NCBI GenBank assembly: GCA_963844575.1
Contig: CAWJOU010000005.1
Location: 2,666,001 to 2,730,000 of the forward strand
Direction: 5' to 3'
Source: DASZUK01 sp963844575
GTDB lineage: Bacteria > Actinomycetota > Acidimicrobiia > Acidimicrobiales > RAAP-2
Length of the DNA stretch: 64,000 nucleotides
This document shows, piece after piece, positions 40,540 through 53,301 of the stretch. How positions within the stretch are numbered: the stretch's first letter is position 1; each line of letters begins with the position of its first letter. The notes below the pieces were generated by a model that saw only the letters and a list, made by a program, of their open reading frames with translations, was not told the DNA's origin and did no database searches. The position numbers were made by a program, and so were the translations under genes.

Positions 40540-40851
40540 CACGTTTTCCCCATGTCGCCATGAGGCGTGGACCATATCTTCATCCCTCTGCTTCATAGAG
40601 GGAGCTCTGCGTATGGTCTCTGAGGATTCCAACCTGAACGACTTCATATGGCGCTTCGTATCGAAGCTAACGCCACACGTTCAGACTGGCCTTTCCTGCT
40701 GATTGTCCGCACCGGACGGATTTTCACTGCCCATGTCGACACCCTACGAAGAGGGTGTAACACAGACGAGTACCGCCGGATTCTCGGAGTTTCCAGCATT
40801 TAGCAGAGTTTGTTCCGAGAGATCACTCTCTCGGAGCCGCAACTTGTACTT
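40540..40851 (-). mobile_element. Group I intron 1 in 23S rRNA (after U1911), ORF-less
   Basis: A 312-nt intron. Exon GGCCGU pairs with guide GCGGCU (40835-40840), with U-G at the splice site, and the next 3' exon bases AACU pair with the adjoining AGUU, a clean P10. The intron ends in G at 40540. Pairings: P2 CCGAGAGA/UCUCUCGG (40815-40834), P3 CUCUGC (40803-40808) with GCAGAG (40605-40610), P4 UGCUG/CAGCA, P6 CUGAACG/CGUUCAG, P7 GACCAUA (40612-40618) with UAUGGUC (40570-40576), and P8 CCCUCU/AGAGGG (40584-40602). The P5, Q and R-S regions are near-identical to intron 2. It retains only a 17-codon remnant where intron 2 has its endonuclease gene. Insertion after position 1911 is determined here from the pairing. 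Confidence 0.93.
40681..40734 (-). pseudogene. 17-codon remnant (or precursor) of the endonuclease N-terminus in intron 1
   Basis: From ATG 40734 the frame reads MGSENPSGADNQQERPV then stops at 40681. It aligns with MDSKNPSSADNQQETAV, the start of the intron 2 endonuclease. Either intron 1 lost its endonuclease by internal deletion, or the endonuclease gene of intron 2 invaded an intron like this one and adopted a start codon from the core. Not expected to be functional. Confidence 0.7.
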
Positions 40852-41715
40852 ACGGCCGCCGTTTACCGGGGCTTAGGTTCAAAGCTTCGCCCGAAGGCTA
40901 ACCTTTCCCCGTAACCTTCCGGCACCGGGCAGGCGTCAGAGCGTATACATCGTCTTACGACTTCGCACGCTCCTGTGTTTTTAGTAAACAGTCGCTTTCC
41001 CCAATTCTCTGCGGCCTCCTCGAGCTCAGGACGCGAGGTCCGTCACCCTAACGAGGCCCTCCTTCTCCCGAAGTTACGGAGGAATTTTGCCGAGTTCCTT
41101 AACCACAGTTCTCCCGATCGCCTTGGTATTCTCTACCCGCCCACCTGTGTCGGTTTGGGGTACGGGCACCGTGCCAGCTCGCTAGAAGATTTTCTCGGCA
41201 GCATGGGATCAGTGACTTCGCCTGGTGTGGCTCGGCATCGCGTCTCAGGATATATGAGGACCGGATTTGCCTGGGCCTCTCCCTACACGCTTACCCCAGG
41301 ACAACCAACGCCTGGGCTCACCTACCCTCCTGCGTCCCTCCTTCGCTTCCCACGCTGAAGTCGGTCGGATCGACCCGAAGGTCATCCCCTTAGGATCTTC
41401 AGTCTGGGATGGGCGCGGACACGGTGGTACTGGAATATCAACCAGTTGTGCATCGACTACGCCTCTCGGCCTCGCCTTAGCTCCCGACTTACCCTGGGAG
41501 GATTAGCCTTCCCCAGGAACCCTTGGGCTTACGGCGGAGGGGTTTCTCACCCCTCTCTCGCTACTCATACCAGCATTCGCACTCGACCACGCTCCACGAG
41601 GGTTCACACCCCCGCTTCTCTGCAAGATCGACGCTCCCCTACCACTCCCGTCTAATGACGGAAATCCGTAGCTTCGGCTCTAGACTTGAGCCCCGTTAAA
41701 TTATCCGCGCAGGAC

Positions 41716-41746
<31 letters not shown>

Positions 41747-42172
41747 TAAGGGTGGCTGCTTCTGAGCCAACCTCCTGGCTGTCTTCGCGTTCCCACATCG
41801 TTTTCCACTTAGTCTAGAATTTGGGGCCTTAGCTGACGGTCTGGGCTGTTTCCCTTTCGACCAACGAAGCTCATCCCCCGTGGTCTCACTGCCAGACTCT
41901 GGAGCATCGGCATTCGGAGTTTGATTGGGGTCAGTAAGCTTGTAGGCCCCCTAGCCCATTCAGTGCTCTACCTCCGATGCTGAACGTCTAACGCTGCACC
42001 TAAATGCATTTCGGGGAGAACCAGCTATCACCGAGTTTGATTGGCCTTTCACCCCTAACCACAGATCATCCCCCCTGTTTTCAACCAAGGTGGGTTCGGC
42101 CCTCCACGGGGTCTTACCCCCGCTTCAGCCTGTCCATGGCTAGCTCACTCGGCTTCGGGTCTACCGCATGCG

Positions 42173-42209
<37 letters not shown>

Positions 42210-42409
42210 ACCCCTCCCGGGTTAACCTCGCCACATACGGTAACTCGCTGGCTCATTCTTCAAAAGGCACGCCATCGTGGCCGGCTGTCCTATACACGTC
42301 CGCATCACACCCGAAGGTGATCAGCATTCATGCACAATCGGAGCCGACGACACTTTGACTGTTTGTAAACCAACGGTTTCAGGTACTATTTCACTCCCCT
42401 CCCGGGGTG

Positions 42410-42451
<42 letters not shown>

Positions 42452-42975
42452 CTGTGAGTACTTAGCCTTACGAAGTGGTCTTCGCAGATTCACGCCGGCT
42501 TTCCCGGATCCGGCGCTACTCGGGTGTTCAAGCGGAGTCCGCTGCGTTTCGTGTACGGGACTATTACCCTCTATGGTGCAGCTTTCCTGACTGCTTCCAC
42601 TACACATTGGATTTGTAACTCCGTGATGGGTCTGGTGCCCCATCTCTTGAATCCCACAACCCCAAACCGGCAACGCCACCAGGCTTTAACACCGGCTCGG
42701 TTTAGGCTGATCCCTTTTCGCTCGCCGCTACTCAGGGAGTCGCTGTTGCTTTCCTCTCCTCGGGGTACTCAGATGTTTCAATTCCCCCGGTTCCCTCTCC
42801 CGACCCTATACATTCAGGTCGGAGTAACACCCCATGACGGGTGCTGGGTTGCCCCATTCGGACATCCACGGATCGAAGCTTGGTAGACAGCTCCCCGTGG
42901 CTTATCGCAGTCGCCCACGTCCTTCTTCGGCTTCAGGCGCCAAGGCATCCACCGTTGGCTCTTTATAGCTTGGAG

Positions 42976-45065
<2,090 letters not shown>

Positions 45066-45209
45066 CAAGGAGCGACCGGGCACTCACCACCTAGGGCGGC
45101 GTCGATGCCGGGTTGCACGAAACAGGGTATCGGATGGCTTTCGCCGTCGGTCTGCCTTGCTCGCCCTGCCGCTCGACCTCACTTGGAGGCCAGTTCGGCG
45201 GGAGACGTC

Positions 45210-45238
45210 ATGGTAGCAGGCCTCCGGACGACCGTCAA
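45210..45238 (-). promoter_or_regulatory. Likely rRNA operon promoter
   Basis: On the minus strand TTGACG (45233-45238) and TACCAT (45210-45215) are separated by exactly 17 nt, a good -35/-10 pair for the housekeeping sigma factor, placed about 350 nt before 16S and 62 nt after the mpg stop. A stem GCCATC/GATGGC (45261-45278) just upstream may separate it from mpg transcription. Confidence 0.6.
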
Positions 45239-45299
45239 CGTCATGGCAGTTTTCCGGCCGCGCCATCCCGTGCGATGGCCTGGCTGCCTGATCCCCAGG

Positions 45300-45938
45300 T
45301 CAGCGGGGTGCTCGAACGGCGACCCCGCCTGGTGACGAGGGTACCGCCCGGGCCTTCGAAACGTGCGGATTTCCGGGAACCCACCACCGCCACGGTCGGT
45401 CGGTGGCGGTGGTGATGCCGATCCGGGGCCCGCGCGCCGGACGGGGCGGCGGCGGGGTCCCGTCGGCGAGCAGCCGGACGGCATCGGCCGCGGCGGGCCC
45501 GGTGGCGAGTAGGTCGGTGCCGTAGTCGGCGCCGGTGATGCCGAGGGCCTGGCAGAGCTTGGCCGGCCCGTTGCCGAGGTCGACCTCCCGCCGGGCGGCG
45601 GGGCGGGCGGCGCGCATGGCGTCGATGCCGGCGACGGGGGCGATGGCCCGCAGGAGCACGGCCTGCGCGGTCCGGTCGGGCCCGCAGACGACGTTGCCGC
45701 ACCAGTGCATGCCGTACGTGAAGTACATGTACAGGTAGCCGGCCGGGCCGAACATGACCGCATTGCGGGCGGTCGGTCCACGAAAGGCGTGCGACGCGGG
45801 GTCGTCGGCGCCGCGGTACGCCTCGACCTCGACGATCCGGCCGACGCGGTCGCCATGGGCGAGCAGCTTGTTGAGCAGGAACGGGGCGACGGTCAGGACG
45901 TCGGCCGACAGGTCGGCCCGCCGGACCGCCCGGATCAC
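45300..45938 (-). CDS. mpg: DNA-3-methyladenine glycosylase (MPG/AAG family)
   Basis: A 212-residue monofunctional glycosylase that removes alkylated purines. GRIVEVEAYRGADDPASHAF (catalytic Glu), GPTARNAVMFGPAGYLYMYF, TYGMHWCGNVVCG and LGNGPAKLCQALGI are diagnostic of the AAG fold. The GTG start overlaps the argH stop (GTGA), so it is the last gene of the arginine transcription unit. The Arg/Pro-rich tail (VPSSPGGVAVRAPR) is not conserved-looking. Confidence 0.94.
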   Translation of the reverse strand: MIRAVRRADLSADVLTVAPFLLNKLLAHGDRVGRIVEVEAYRGADDPASHAFRGPTARNAVMFGPAGYLYMYFTYGMHWCGNVVCGPDRTAQAVLLRAIAPVAGIDAMRAARPAARREVDLGNGPAKLCQALGITGADYGTDLLATGPAAADAVRLLADGTPPPPRPARGPRIGITTATDRPWRWWVPGNPHVSKARAVPSSPGGVAVRAPR

Positions 45939-47322
45939 GCGCCGTCGGCGAGGCCGAGCCGCGACCGGTCGACGTCGAGCCGTCGGGTGAAGCGGCGGAG
46001 CTGCTCGGCGACCGGTCCGGGACCGGCACCGCCGGGCGTCGTCCGGCGGGTCACGGCGACACCGGGGTCGAGCAGCTGGGCGCCCGCGTCGCCGAGGTCC
46101 GGATGGGCCTGGACGAGCTCGACGAGCGGGACGTGCCGGGCGAGGGAGTCCCGAACGAGGCCGCCGACGAGGGCGTGGGCCTGGCGGAACGGCATGCCGT
46201 TCACGACGAGCAGCTCGGCCAGGTCGATCGCCGCCGCGGCCGGGCCGTCGGCGGCGTCCTGCATACGCTGGTTGTCCCACGTCACGGTGGCGAACAGCCC
46301 GGCGAGCGCCCGGAGGCCCATCCGGACCTGGTCGACCGCGTCGAGCAGCGGCTCTTTGTCCTCCTGGAGGTCCCGGTTGTACGCGAGCGGCAGCCCCTGG
46401 AGGGTGGCGAGCAGGCCGGTCAGGTGCCCGATCAGCCGTCCGGCCTTGCCGCGGGCCAGCTCGGCGACGTCGGGGTTCTTCTTCTGCGGCAGCATCGAGC
46501 TGCCGGTGGCGTACGCGTCGTCGAGCGTGCAGAAGCCGAACTCCTCGGTCGACCACAGGACGATCTCCTGGCCCATCCGGGACAGGTGGACGCCGAGCAG
46601 GGCGAGGTCGAAGAGCGCCTCGGCGACGAAGTCGCGGTCGGAGACGGCGTCGAGGGAGTTCTCGAACCGGCCGGCGAAGCCGAGCTCCTCGGCGACGTAG
46701 TCGGGGTCGAGCGGCAGCGACGAACCGGCGAGGGCGCCGGCGCCGAGCGGCGAGACGTCCATCCGGTCGACGGTGGCGACGAGCCGGTCGACGTCGCGGG
46801 CGAGCGCCCAGCCGTGGGCGAGGAGATGGTGGGCGAGGAGGACGGGTTGGGCCCGCTGCAGGTGGGTGTAGCCGGGCAGGTAGCCGTCACCGGCGTCGTC
46901 GGCTCGCTGGAGGAGGACGGCCTGGAGGGCGACGACGTCGGCCGCGATCTCCCGGAGGTTCCGTCGGGTCCACAGGCGGAGGTCGGTGGCGATCTGGTCG
47001 TTGCGGCTCCGGCCGGTGTGCAGCTTGGCGCCGACGTCGCCGGCGATCTCGGTGACGCGGCGCTCGACCGCGGTGTGGACGTCCTCGTCGCCGGGTTCGA
47101 ACGCGAACGATCCGGACGCCAGCTCCTCGCCGACCTGGTCGAGCGCGGCGAGCAGGGTCGCGACCTCGTCGTCGGTGAGTATCCCGGCCTTGCCGAGCCC
47201 GCGGACATGGGCCCGCGAGCCGACCAGGTCGTCGGCGGCGAGCGCCCGGTCGAACGGCAGGCTGATCGTGTACCGGGCGACCTCGTCGGCCATCCCGTCA
47301 CCCAACCGACCCTGCCAGAGCG

Positions 47323-47326
<4 letters not shown>
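45935..47326 (-). CDS. argH: Argininosuccinate lyase
   Basis: A 463-residue lyase that splits argininosuccinate into arginine and fumarate. LWQGRL at the start, EDVHTAVERRV, GAKLHTGRSRNDQIATDLRL, GYTHLQRAQPV and GSSMLPQKKNPDVAELARGK (catalytic Ser loop) are intact. GTG 47326 overlaps the argG stop. Final biosynthetic gene of the cluster. Confidence 0.97.
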
Positions 47327-48531
<1,205 letters not shown>

Positions 48532-48539
48532 CGTTCTCG

Positions 48540-49061
48540 TCAACCCTTCCCGTTGCTTGGCACGCGTTTGTCGCTCGACCGGTCCATCGGAGCCCGCAGG
48601 CCGGCCAGGGTGGCCAGGTGGTCGGCGACCTCCCGGCCGCCGTGGGCCTCGGCGACGATGGCCAGGACGGTGTCGTCGCCGGCGACCGTGCCGAGCAGCC
48701 CGTCGAGGCCGCTGCGATCGAGCGCCGATCCTACGACATGGGCGCAGCCCGGCGGCGTCCGCAGGACGACGAGGTTGCCGGAGCACGTCACCTCGACGGC
48801 CCACTCCCCGAGGACCCGGCGGAGGTGGTCGACCGGGGCGATCTGCTGGGCCGGCAGCTCCGGCAGCGCGTACGCGGTGTCGCCGCCGGGCAGCCGGACC
48901 TTGACCGCACCGAGCTCTTCCAGATCCCGGGAGACGGTCGTCTGCGTCGCGTCGATCCCGTCCGCCGCGAGCAGCTCGACGAGCTGCGACTGGCTGCCGA
49001 CGGCGCGGACCTCGAGCAGCTTCGTGATCCGGTGCTGCCGCTGGTTCTTCGTGACTTTCAC
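48540..49061 (-). CDS. argR: Arginine repressor
   Basis: A 173-residue hexameric regulator. The N-terminal winged helix (RQHRITKLLEVRAVGSQSQL, TQTTVSRDLEELGAVKV) binds ARG boxes; the C-terminal oligomerisation domain contains GTVAGDDTVLAIV, which forms the arginine site. An ARG-box-like repeat lies at the argC promoter, so the repressor probably controls its own operon. ATG overlaps the argF stop (ATGA). Confidence 0.96.
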   Translation of the reverse strand: MKVTKNQRQHRITKLLEVRAVGSQSQLVELLAADGIDATQTTVSRDLEELGAVKVRLPGGDTAYALPELPAQQIAPVDHLRRVLGEWAVEVTCSGNLVVLRTPPGCAHVVGSALDRSGLDGLLGTVAGDDTVLAIVAEAHGGREVADHLATLAGLRAPMDRSSDKRVPSNGKG

Positions 49062-50032
49062 TGGCCCGCACCACCCGTCGTCGCTCCCCCACCCGCGGTC
49101 GCTCCCCCGACGAGCCAGGCGAAGAGGCCGCGCATGGCGGTCATCCGGTGGGCGGCCTGGGTCCAGACGACGCTCCTCGGGCCGTCGACGACGGCCGCAC
49201 TGATCTCCTCGGCCCGGTGGGCGGGCAGGCAGTGGAGGACGACCGCGTGCGGCGCGGCTTCGGCGAGGAGGACGTCGTCGATGGTGAAGTCGGCGAACGC
49301 GGCCCGGCGACGGGCGGCCTCCTCCTCCTGCCCCATCGACGTCCAGACGTCGGTGTAGAGGGCGTCGGCGCCAGCGACCGCCTCGATCGGCTCGACGGTC
49401 GTGTGGACGGTGCCGCCGCGGCCGGCCGCGGCGGCCAGCCCCCGCAGCTCGGTGAGCTCGGCGGCGGTCAGCGAGTAGTCCTCCGGGGACGCGACGCGCA
49501 CGTCCAGGCCGGCCATCACGCCGGCCTTCGCCAACGACCGGCAGACGTTGTTGCCATCGCCGACGTAGGCGATCGACCGGCCGGTGAGATCGGTCGACCC
49601 GAAGACGTCGCGCAGCGTGAGCAGGTCGGCGACGGCCTGGCAGGGGTGGGCGACGTCGGACAGCAGGTTGACGACCGGGACGTCGACGCCGGCGGCGTCG
49701 AGAGCGCCGGCCATGCGCACGAGCGTCTGGTGATCGGTCACCCGGAGGCAGAGGATCCGGTGGTAGCAGGCGAGCGTCCGAGCGACGTCGGCCGCCGGCT
49801 CGCGGGTGTCGATCCCGACCTCGTGGGCCTGGATGTAGACGGGATGGCCGCCGAGGGTGAACGCGGCCATCTCGGTCGAGCTCCTCGTCCGGGCGGACGG
49901 TTTCTCGAAGATCATGGCGACGCCCTGCCCGGCGAGAACGGCCCCGAGATCCGGCCGTTCGGCCAGGGCGAGCAGGTCGTCGAGCTCGCCGACGGACAGG
50001 TCGTCGATATCGAGGAAGTGCCGGGCGCTCAC
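49058..50032 (-). CDS. argF: Ornithine carbamoyltransferase
   Basis: A 324-residue transferase making citrulline from ornithine and carbamoyl phosphate. FEKPSARTRSSTEMAAF contains the S-x-R-T-R carbamoyl-P site, HPCQAVADLLTL the HPxQ motif, and VLHCLPAHRAEEI the ornithine-site Cys loop. GTG start overlaps the argD stop (GTGA). A Gly/Ala-rich tail follows the conserved end. Confidence 0.97.
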   Translation of the reverse strand: MSARHFLDIDDLSVGELDDLLALAERPDLGAVLAGQGVAMIFEKPSARTRSSTEMAAFTLGGHPVYIQAHEVGIDTREPAADVARTLACYHRILCLRVTDHQTLVRMAGALDAAGVDVPVVNLLSDVAHPCQAVADLLTLRDVFGSTDLTGRSIAYVGDGNNVCRSLAKAGVMAGLDVRVASPEDYSLTAAELTELRGLAAAAGRGGTVHTTVEPIEAVAGADALYTDVWTSMGQEEEAARRRAAFADFTIDDVLLAEAAPHAVVLHCLPAHRAEEISAAVVDGPRSVVWTQAAHRMTAMRGLFAWLVGGATAGGGATTGGAGQ

Positions 50033-51213
50033 GGGACGGTCCTCTCGAGCACGTCGGCGAGGATGCCGACCGCCCGGTCGAGCTCGGCCTCGGAGACGAG
50101 CAGCGACGGCGCCAACCGGACGGCGTCGGGCCGGACCGGGTTGACGAGCAGCCCGGCGGCGAGGGCGCCGGCGGCGACGTCGGCCGCGACGGCCGCCTCG
50201 AGCTGGGCGGCGAGCAGCAGGCCGGCGCCGCGGACGCCGACGACGCCGGGCAGGCCGGCGAGCTCCTCGGTCAAGAACGCGCCGGCCTGCCGGGCCCGCC
50301 CGCAGACGTCCTCGTCCTCCATGACCGACAGCGTCGCCCGCGCGGCGGCCATGGCCAGCGGCTGGCCGCCGAACGTCGTCGCGTGGTCACCCGGCCCGAA
50401 CGCCGCCGCGACCTCCGCGGTGGCCCAGCAGGCGCCGACCGGCATCCCGTTGCCGAGCGCCTTGGCCATCGTGACGACGTCCGGTCGGAGGTGGGCGGCG
50501 TGGAACGCGAACCACTCCCCCGTCCGGCCGAGGCCGGTCTGGACCTCGTCGAGCATCAAGAGGACGCCGCGCTCGGTGCAGAGCTGGCGGACGCCGGCGA
50601 GGTAGTCGGAGGACGGGACGTTCACGCCGCCCTCGCCCTGGAGCGGCTCGACGAGGACGGCGGCGACGGCGTGCGGCTCGAGGGCGTGGCCGAGCGCGTC
50701 GAGGTCGTCGTACGGGACATGGACGAAGCCGTCCGGGAGCGGCTCGAACGGCGCGTGCTTGGCCGGCTGGCCGGTGGCGGTCAGCGTGGCGAGCGTCCGG
50801 CCGTGGAACGAGTCCCAGGCCGAGACGACGACGTGCCGGCCCGGACCGGCCCACCGGCGGGCCAGCTTGAGCGCGCACTCGTTCGCCTCCGCGCCGGAGT
50901 TGCAGAAGAAGACCTGGCCGCCGGCCCGCGCCGCACCGCCGCCGATCAGGCGGTCGAGCGTGATCGCCACCTCCGGGCCGACGACGTTGCCGTACAGGTT
51001 CGAGACGTGCGAGAGCGTCCGGGCCTGGGTGGCGATGGCGTCGGCGACGACGGGGTGGGCGTGGCCGAGGGACGTGACCGCGAGCCCGGAGATGAAGTCG
51101 AGGTACCGCGTCCCGTCGGTGCCGTAGAGGTAACTGCCCTCGCCGCTCACGAACGACACCGGCGGGTCCGCGTACGTGCGCATGAGCGCCGACCGATCCA
51201 CGTCGCCGGCCAT
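50029..51213 (-). CDS. argD: Acetylornithine aminotransferase
   Basis: A 394-residue class III PLP aminotransferase. FCNSGAEANECALKLAR, SFHGRTLATLTATGQ, LLMLDEVQTGLGRTG and VTMAKALGNGMPVGA (Schiff-base Lys) are intact. It converts N-acetylglutamate semialdehyde to N-acetylornithine and often doubles in lysine synthesis. The ATG overlaps the argB stop by one base. Confidence 0.97.
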   Translation of the reverse strand: MAGDVDRSALMRTYADPPVSFVSGEGSYLYGTDGTRYLDFISGLAVTSLGHAHPVVADAIATQARTLSHVSNLYGNVVGPEVAITLDRLIGGGAARAGGQVFFCNSGAEANECALKLARRWAGPGRHVVVSAWDSFHGRTLATLTATGQPAKHAPFEPLPDGFVHVPYDDLDALGHALEPHAVAAVLVEPLQGEGGVNVPSSDYLAGVRQLCTERGVLLMLDEVQTGLGRTGEWFAFHAAHLRPDVVTMAKALGNGMPVGACWATAEVAAAFGPGDHATTFGGQPLAMAAARATLSVMEDEDVCGRARQAGAFLTEELAGLPGVVGVRGAGLLLAAQLEAAVAADVAAGALAAGLLVNPVRPDAVRLAPSLLVSEAELDRAVGILADVLERTVP

Positions 51214-52089
51214 CAGGGGACCACCATCGTGCCGACACCACGGTTGGTGAACAGCTCGAGCAGGAGGGCGTGGGCGACGCGGCCGTCGAGGATGTGGGCC
51301 TGGGCGACGCCGCCGCGCACGGCGCGGGCACAGGCCTCGACCTTCGGGACCATCCCGCCGACGACGCCGCCGGTCTCGACGAGCTGGTCGAGGACGGCCG
51401 CGGTGGCCTGACGGACGAACGTCTGCGGGTTGTCGGGGTCGGCCCGGAGCCCTTCGACGTCGGTGAGGAAGACGAGCTTCTCCGCGCCGAGCGCCTCGGC
51501 GATGGCACCGGCGACGGTGTCCGCGTTGATGTTGTACGCCTGCCCGTCGGTGTCCGCGCCGATCGTCGCCAGTACCGGGATCAGCCCCTCGGCGAGCAGC
51601 CGTTCGAGGATCGTCGGGTCGACGCCGACGACGTCGCCGACGTAGCCGAGCTCGACGGCCCGCTGGCCGGCCGTGATGAGGTTCGGCGTCCTCGCCGGAC
51701 AGGCCGACGGCGAGCGGGCCATGGACGTTGATGGCGGAGACGATGTCCCGGTTGACCTTGCCGACGAGGACCATCCGGGCGACGTCGAGCGTGTCGGCGT
51801 CGGTCACGCGCAGGCCGTCGCGGAACTCGGTCTCCTTGCCGAGCCGGCGCAGTAGCTCGCCGATCTGCGGGCCGCCGCCGTGGACGACGACCGGCAGCAG
51901 GCCGACGGAGCGCAGCAGGACGACGTCCTCGGCCAGCGACGCCAGCGCGGTGGCCTCGTCGCCGCCGGCGAGCGCATTGCCGCCGTACTTGACGACGACG
52001 ACCTTGCCGGCGAACCGGCGGATGTACGGCAGCGCCTCGACCAGCAGTGCCGCGGTCGCCGAGCTGTTCGACCCGTTCCGACCGGTCAC
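51213..52089 (-). pseudogene. argB: Acetylglutamate kinase, reading frame broken by one extra base
   Basis: From GTG 52089 (GTGA overlap with argJ) the frame gives VVVKYGGNALAG, LLPVVVHGGGPQIGELL and INVHGPLAVGLSGEDA, then diverges into EPHHGRP. The frame offset by one base continues NLITAGQRAVELGYVGDVVG, INADTVAGAIAEALGAEK and FLTDVEGL to TGA at 51213. Removing one G from GACGCCGAAC (about 51684-51688) restores GEDANLITAGQ and a protein of about 291 residues. The gene is required for arginine synthesis and sits in an otherwise intact operon, so an assembly indel is the likeliest cause. Confidence 0.9.
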
Positions 52090-53270
52090 GACGTCGTCCG
52101 GTTCTCGTCGATGTAGCCGTAGCCGAGGTCGGTCGAGAGCACGACGCCGGCCCCGGAGCCGAGCCCGAGGTCGCAGTCGATCTGGACGTGCCGGCCGGCC
52201 ATATGGGCGGCCACCGCGCCCGCGTCGTGGGCGGCCGCGACGCCGTCGACACAGACCGCAGTGCCGCCATAGGCGACGGTGACGCGGTCGAGGTCGAAGG
52301 CGACGCCGGCGGAGCCGAGCTCGCTGACGACGCGGCCCCAGTACGGGTCCTCGCCGTTGAGCGAGCACTTGACGAGCAGCGAGTCGGCCACCTTCCGGGC
52401 GGCCCGGTGGGCCTCGCCGTCGGTCGCCGCGCCGGTCACCTGGACGTGGACGACCTTCGTCGCGCCCTCCGCGTCGGCGACCATCTGGCCGGCGAGGGCG
52501 CCGCAGACGTCGACGACCGCGCCGGCGAGGACGTCCCGGTCGACCGGCCCGGCCCGGCCGCTGGCGAGGAGCAGGACCGTGTCGTTGGTCGACGCGCAAC
52601 CGTCGACGGACATCGAGTTGAACGTCGGGACGACCGCGGCCCGGAGGATCTCCTGTAGCACCGCCGGTTCGGCCGCCGCGTCGGTCGTGAGCACCGCGAG
52701 CATCGTCGCCATGTTCGGCGCGAGCATCGCCGCGCCCTTCGCCATCCCGCCGACCGTGAACGTGCCGCCGCCGGCGAAGCCGCCGCCGGCAACGGCCTCC
52801 TTGCGGACGGTATCGGTCGTCATGATCGCCTCGGCCGCGGCCCGCCCAGCGTCGTCACCGGCGGCCCGGCCGGCCACGACACCGCCGACCAGGGGCTCGA
52901 CGACGCCCAGGGGGAACGGGATACCGATGAGGCCGGTCTGACAGACGAGCACCTCCTCGGCCGCACTGCCCACGCCGGCGGCGACGAGCTCACAGAGCCG
53001 CCGGGCGGCGGCGATCCCCGGCTGACCGGTCGCCGCGTTGGCGTTGCCGGACGTCAGTACGACGGCCGCGGCCCGTCCGGCGGTGGCGGCCAGGTGGGCC
53101 CGGCTGATCTGGACGGGGGCCGCGGTGGCGAGGTTGGCCGTGAACACGCCGGCCGCCGGTACCGCCCGCCCGTCGTCGGTGGCGACGACAGCCAGATCCG
53201 CCGCATCGGCCGCCTTGATCCCGACCGGTCCGCCGGCCGCGACGAACCCCCGTGGCGCCGTGACGCTCAT
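52086..53270 (-). CDS. argJ: Bifunctional glutamate N-acetyltransferase/amino-acid acetyltransferase
   Basis: A 394-residue self-cleaving enzyme that recycles the acetyl group from acetylornithine to glutamate. VLTSGNANAATGQPG, the cleavage region KGAAMLAPNMATMLAVLTTD (nucleophilic Thr after MA) and SVDGCASTNDTVLLLA are intact. ATG 53270 has GGAGGGGGAC upstream; the longer frame has no ribosome site. ArgJ makes a separate ArgE unnecessary. Confidence 0.96.
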   Translation of the reverse strand: MSVTAPRGFVAAGGPVGIKAADAADLAVVATDDGRAVPAAGVFTANLATAAPVQISRAHLAATAGRAAAVVLTSGNANAATGQPGIAAARRLCELVAAGVGSAAEEVLVCQTGLIGIPFPLGVVEPLVGGVVAGRAAGDDAGRAAAEAIMTTDTVRKEAVAGGGFAGGGTFTVGGMAKGAAMLAPNMATMLAVLTTDAAAEPAVLQEILRAAVVPTFNSMSVDGCASTNDTVLLLASGRAGPVDRDVLAGAVVDVCGALAGQMVADAEGATKVVHVQVTGAATDGEAHRAARKVADSLLVKCSLNGEDPYWGRVVSELGSAGVAFDLDRVTVAYGGTAVCVDGVAAAHDAGAVAAHMAGRHVQIDCDLGLGSGAGVVLSTDLGYGYIDENRTTS

Positions 53271-53301
53271 GTCCCCCTCCTCGTCATGGGTACTGGCTGG
53301 G

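Noticed and set aside
40382..40755. Near-identical blocks of about 60 nt at 40390-40450 and 40690-40750 taken as an insertion-sequence or direct repeat
   Set aside because: They are the homologous P5-Q core regions of the two group I introns, not a separate mobile element.
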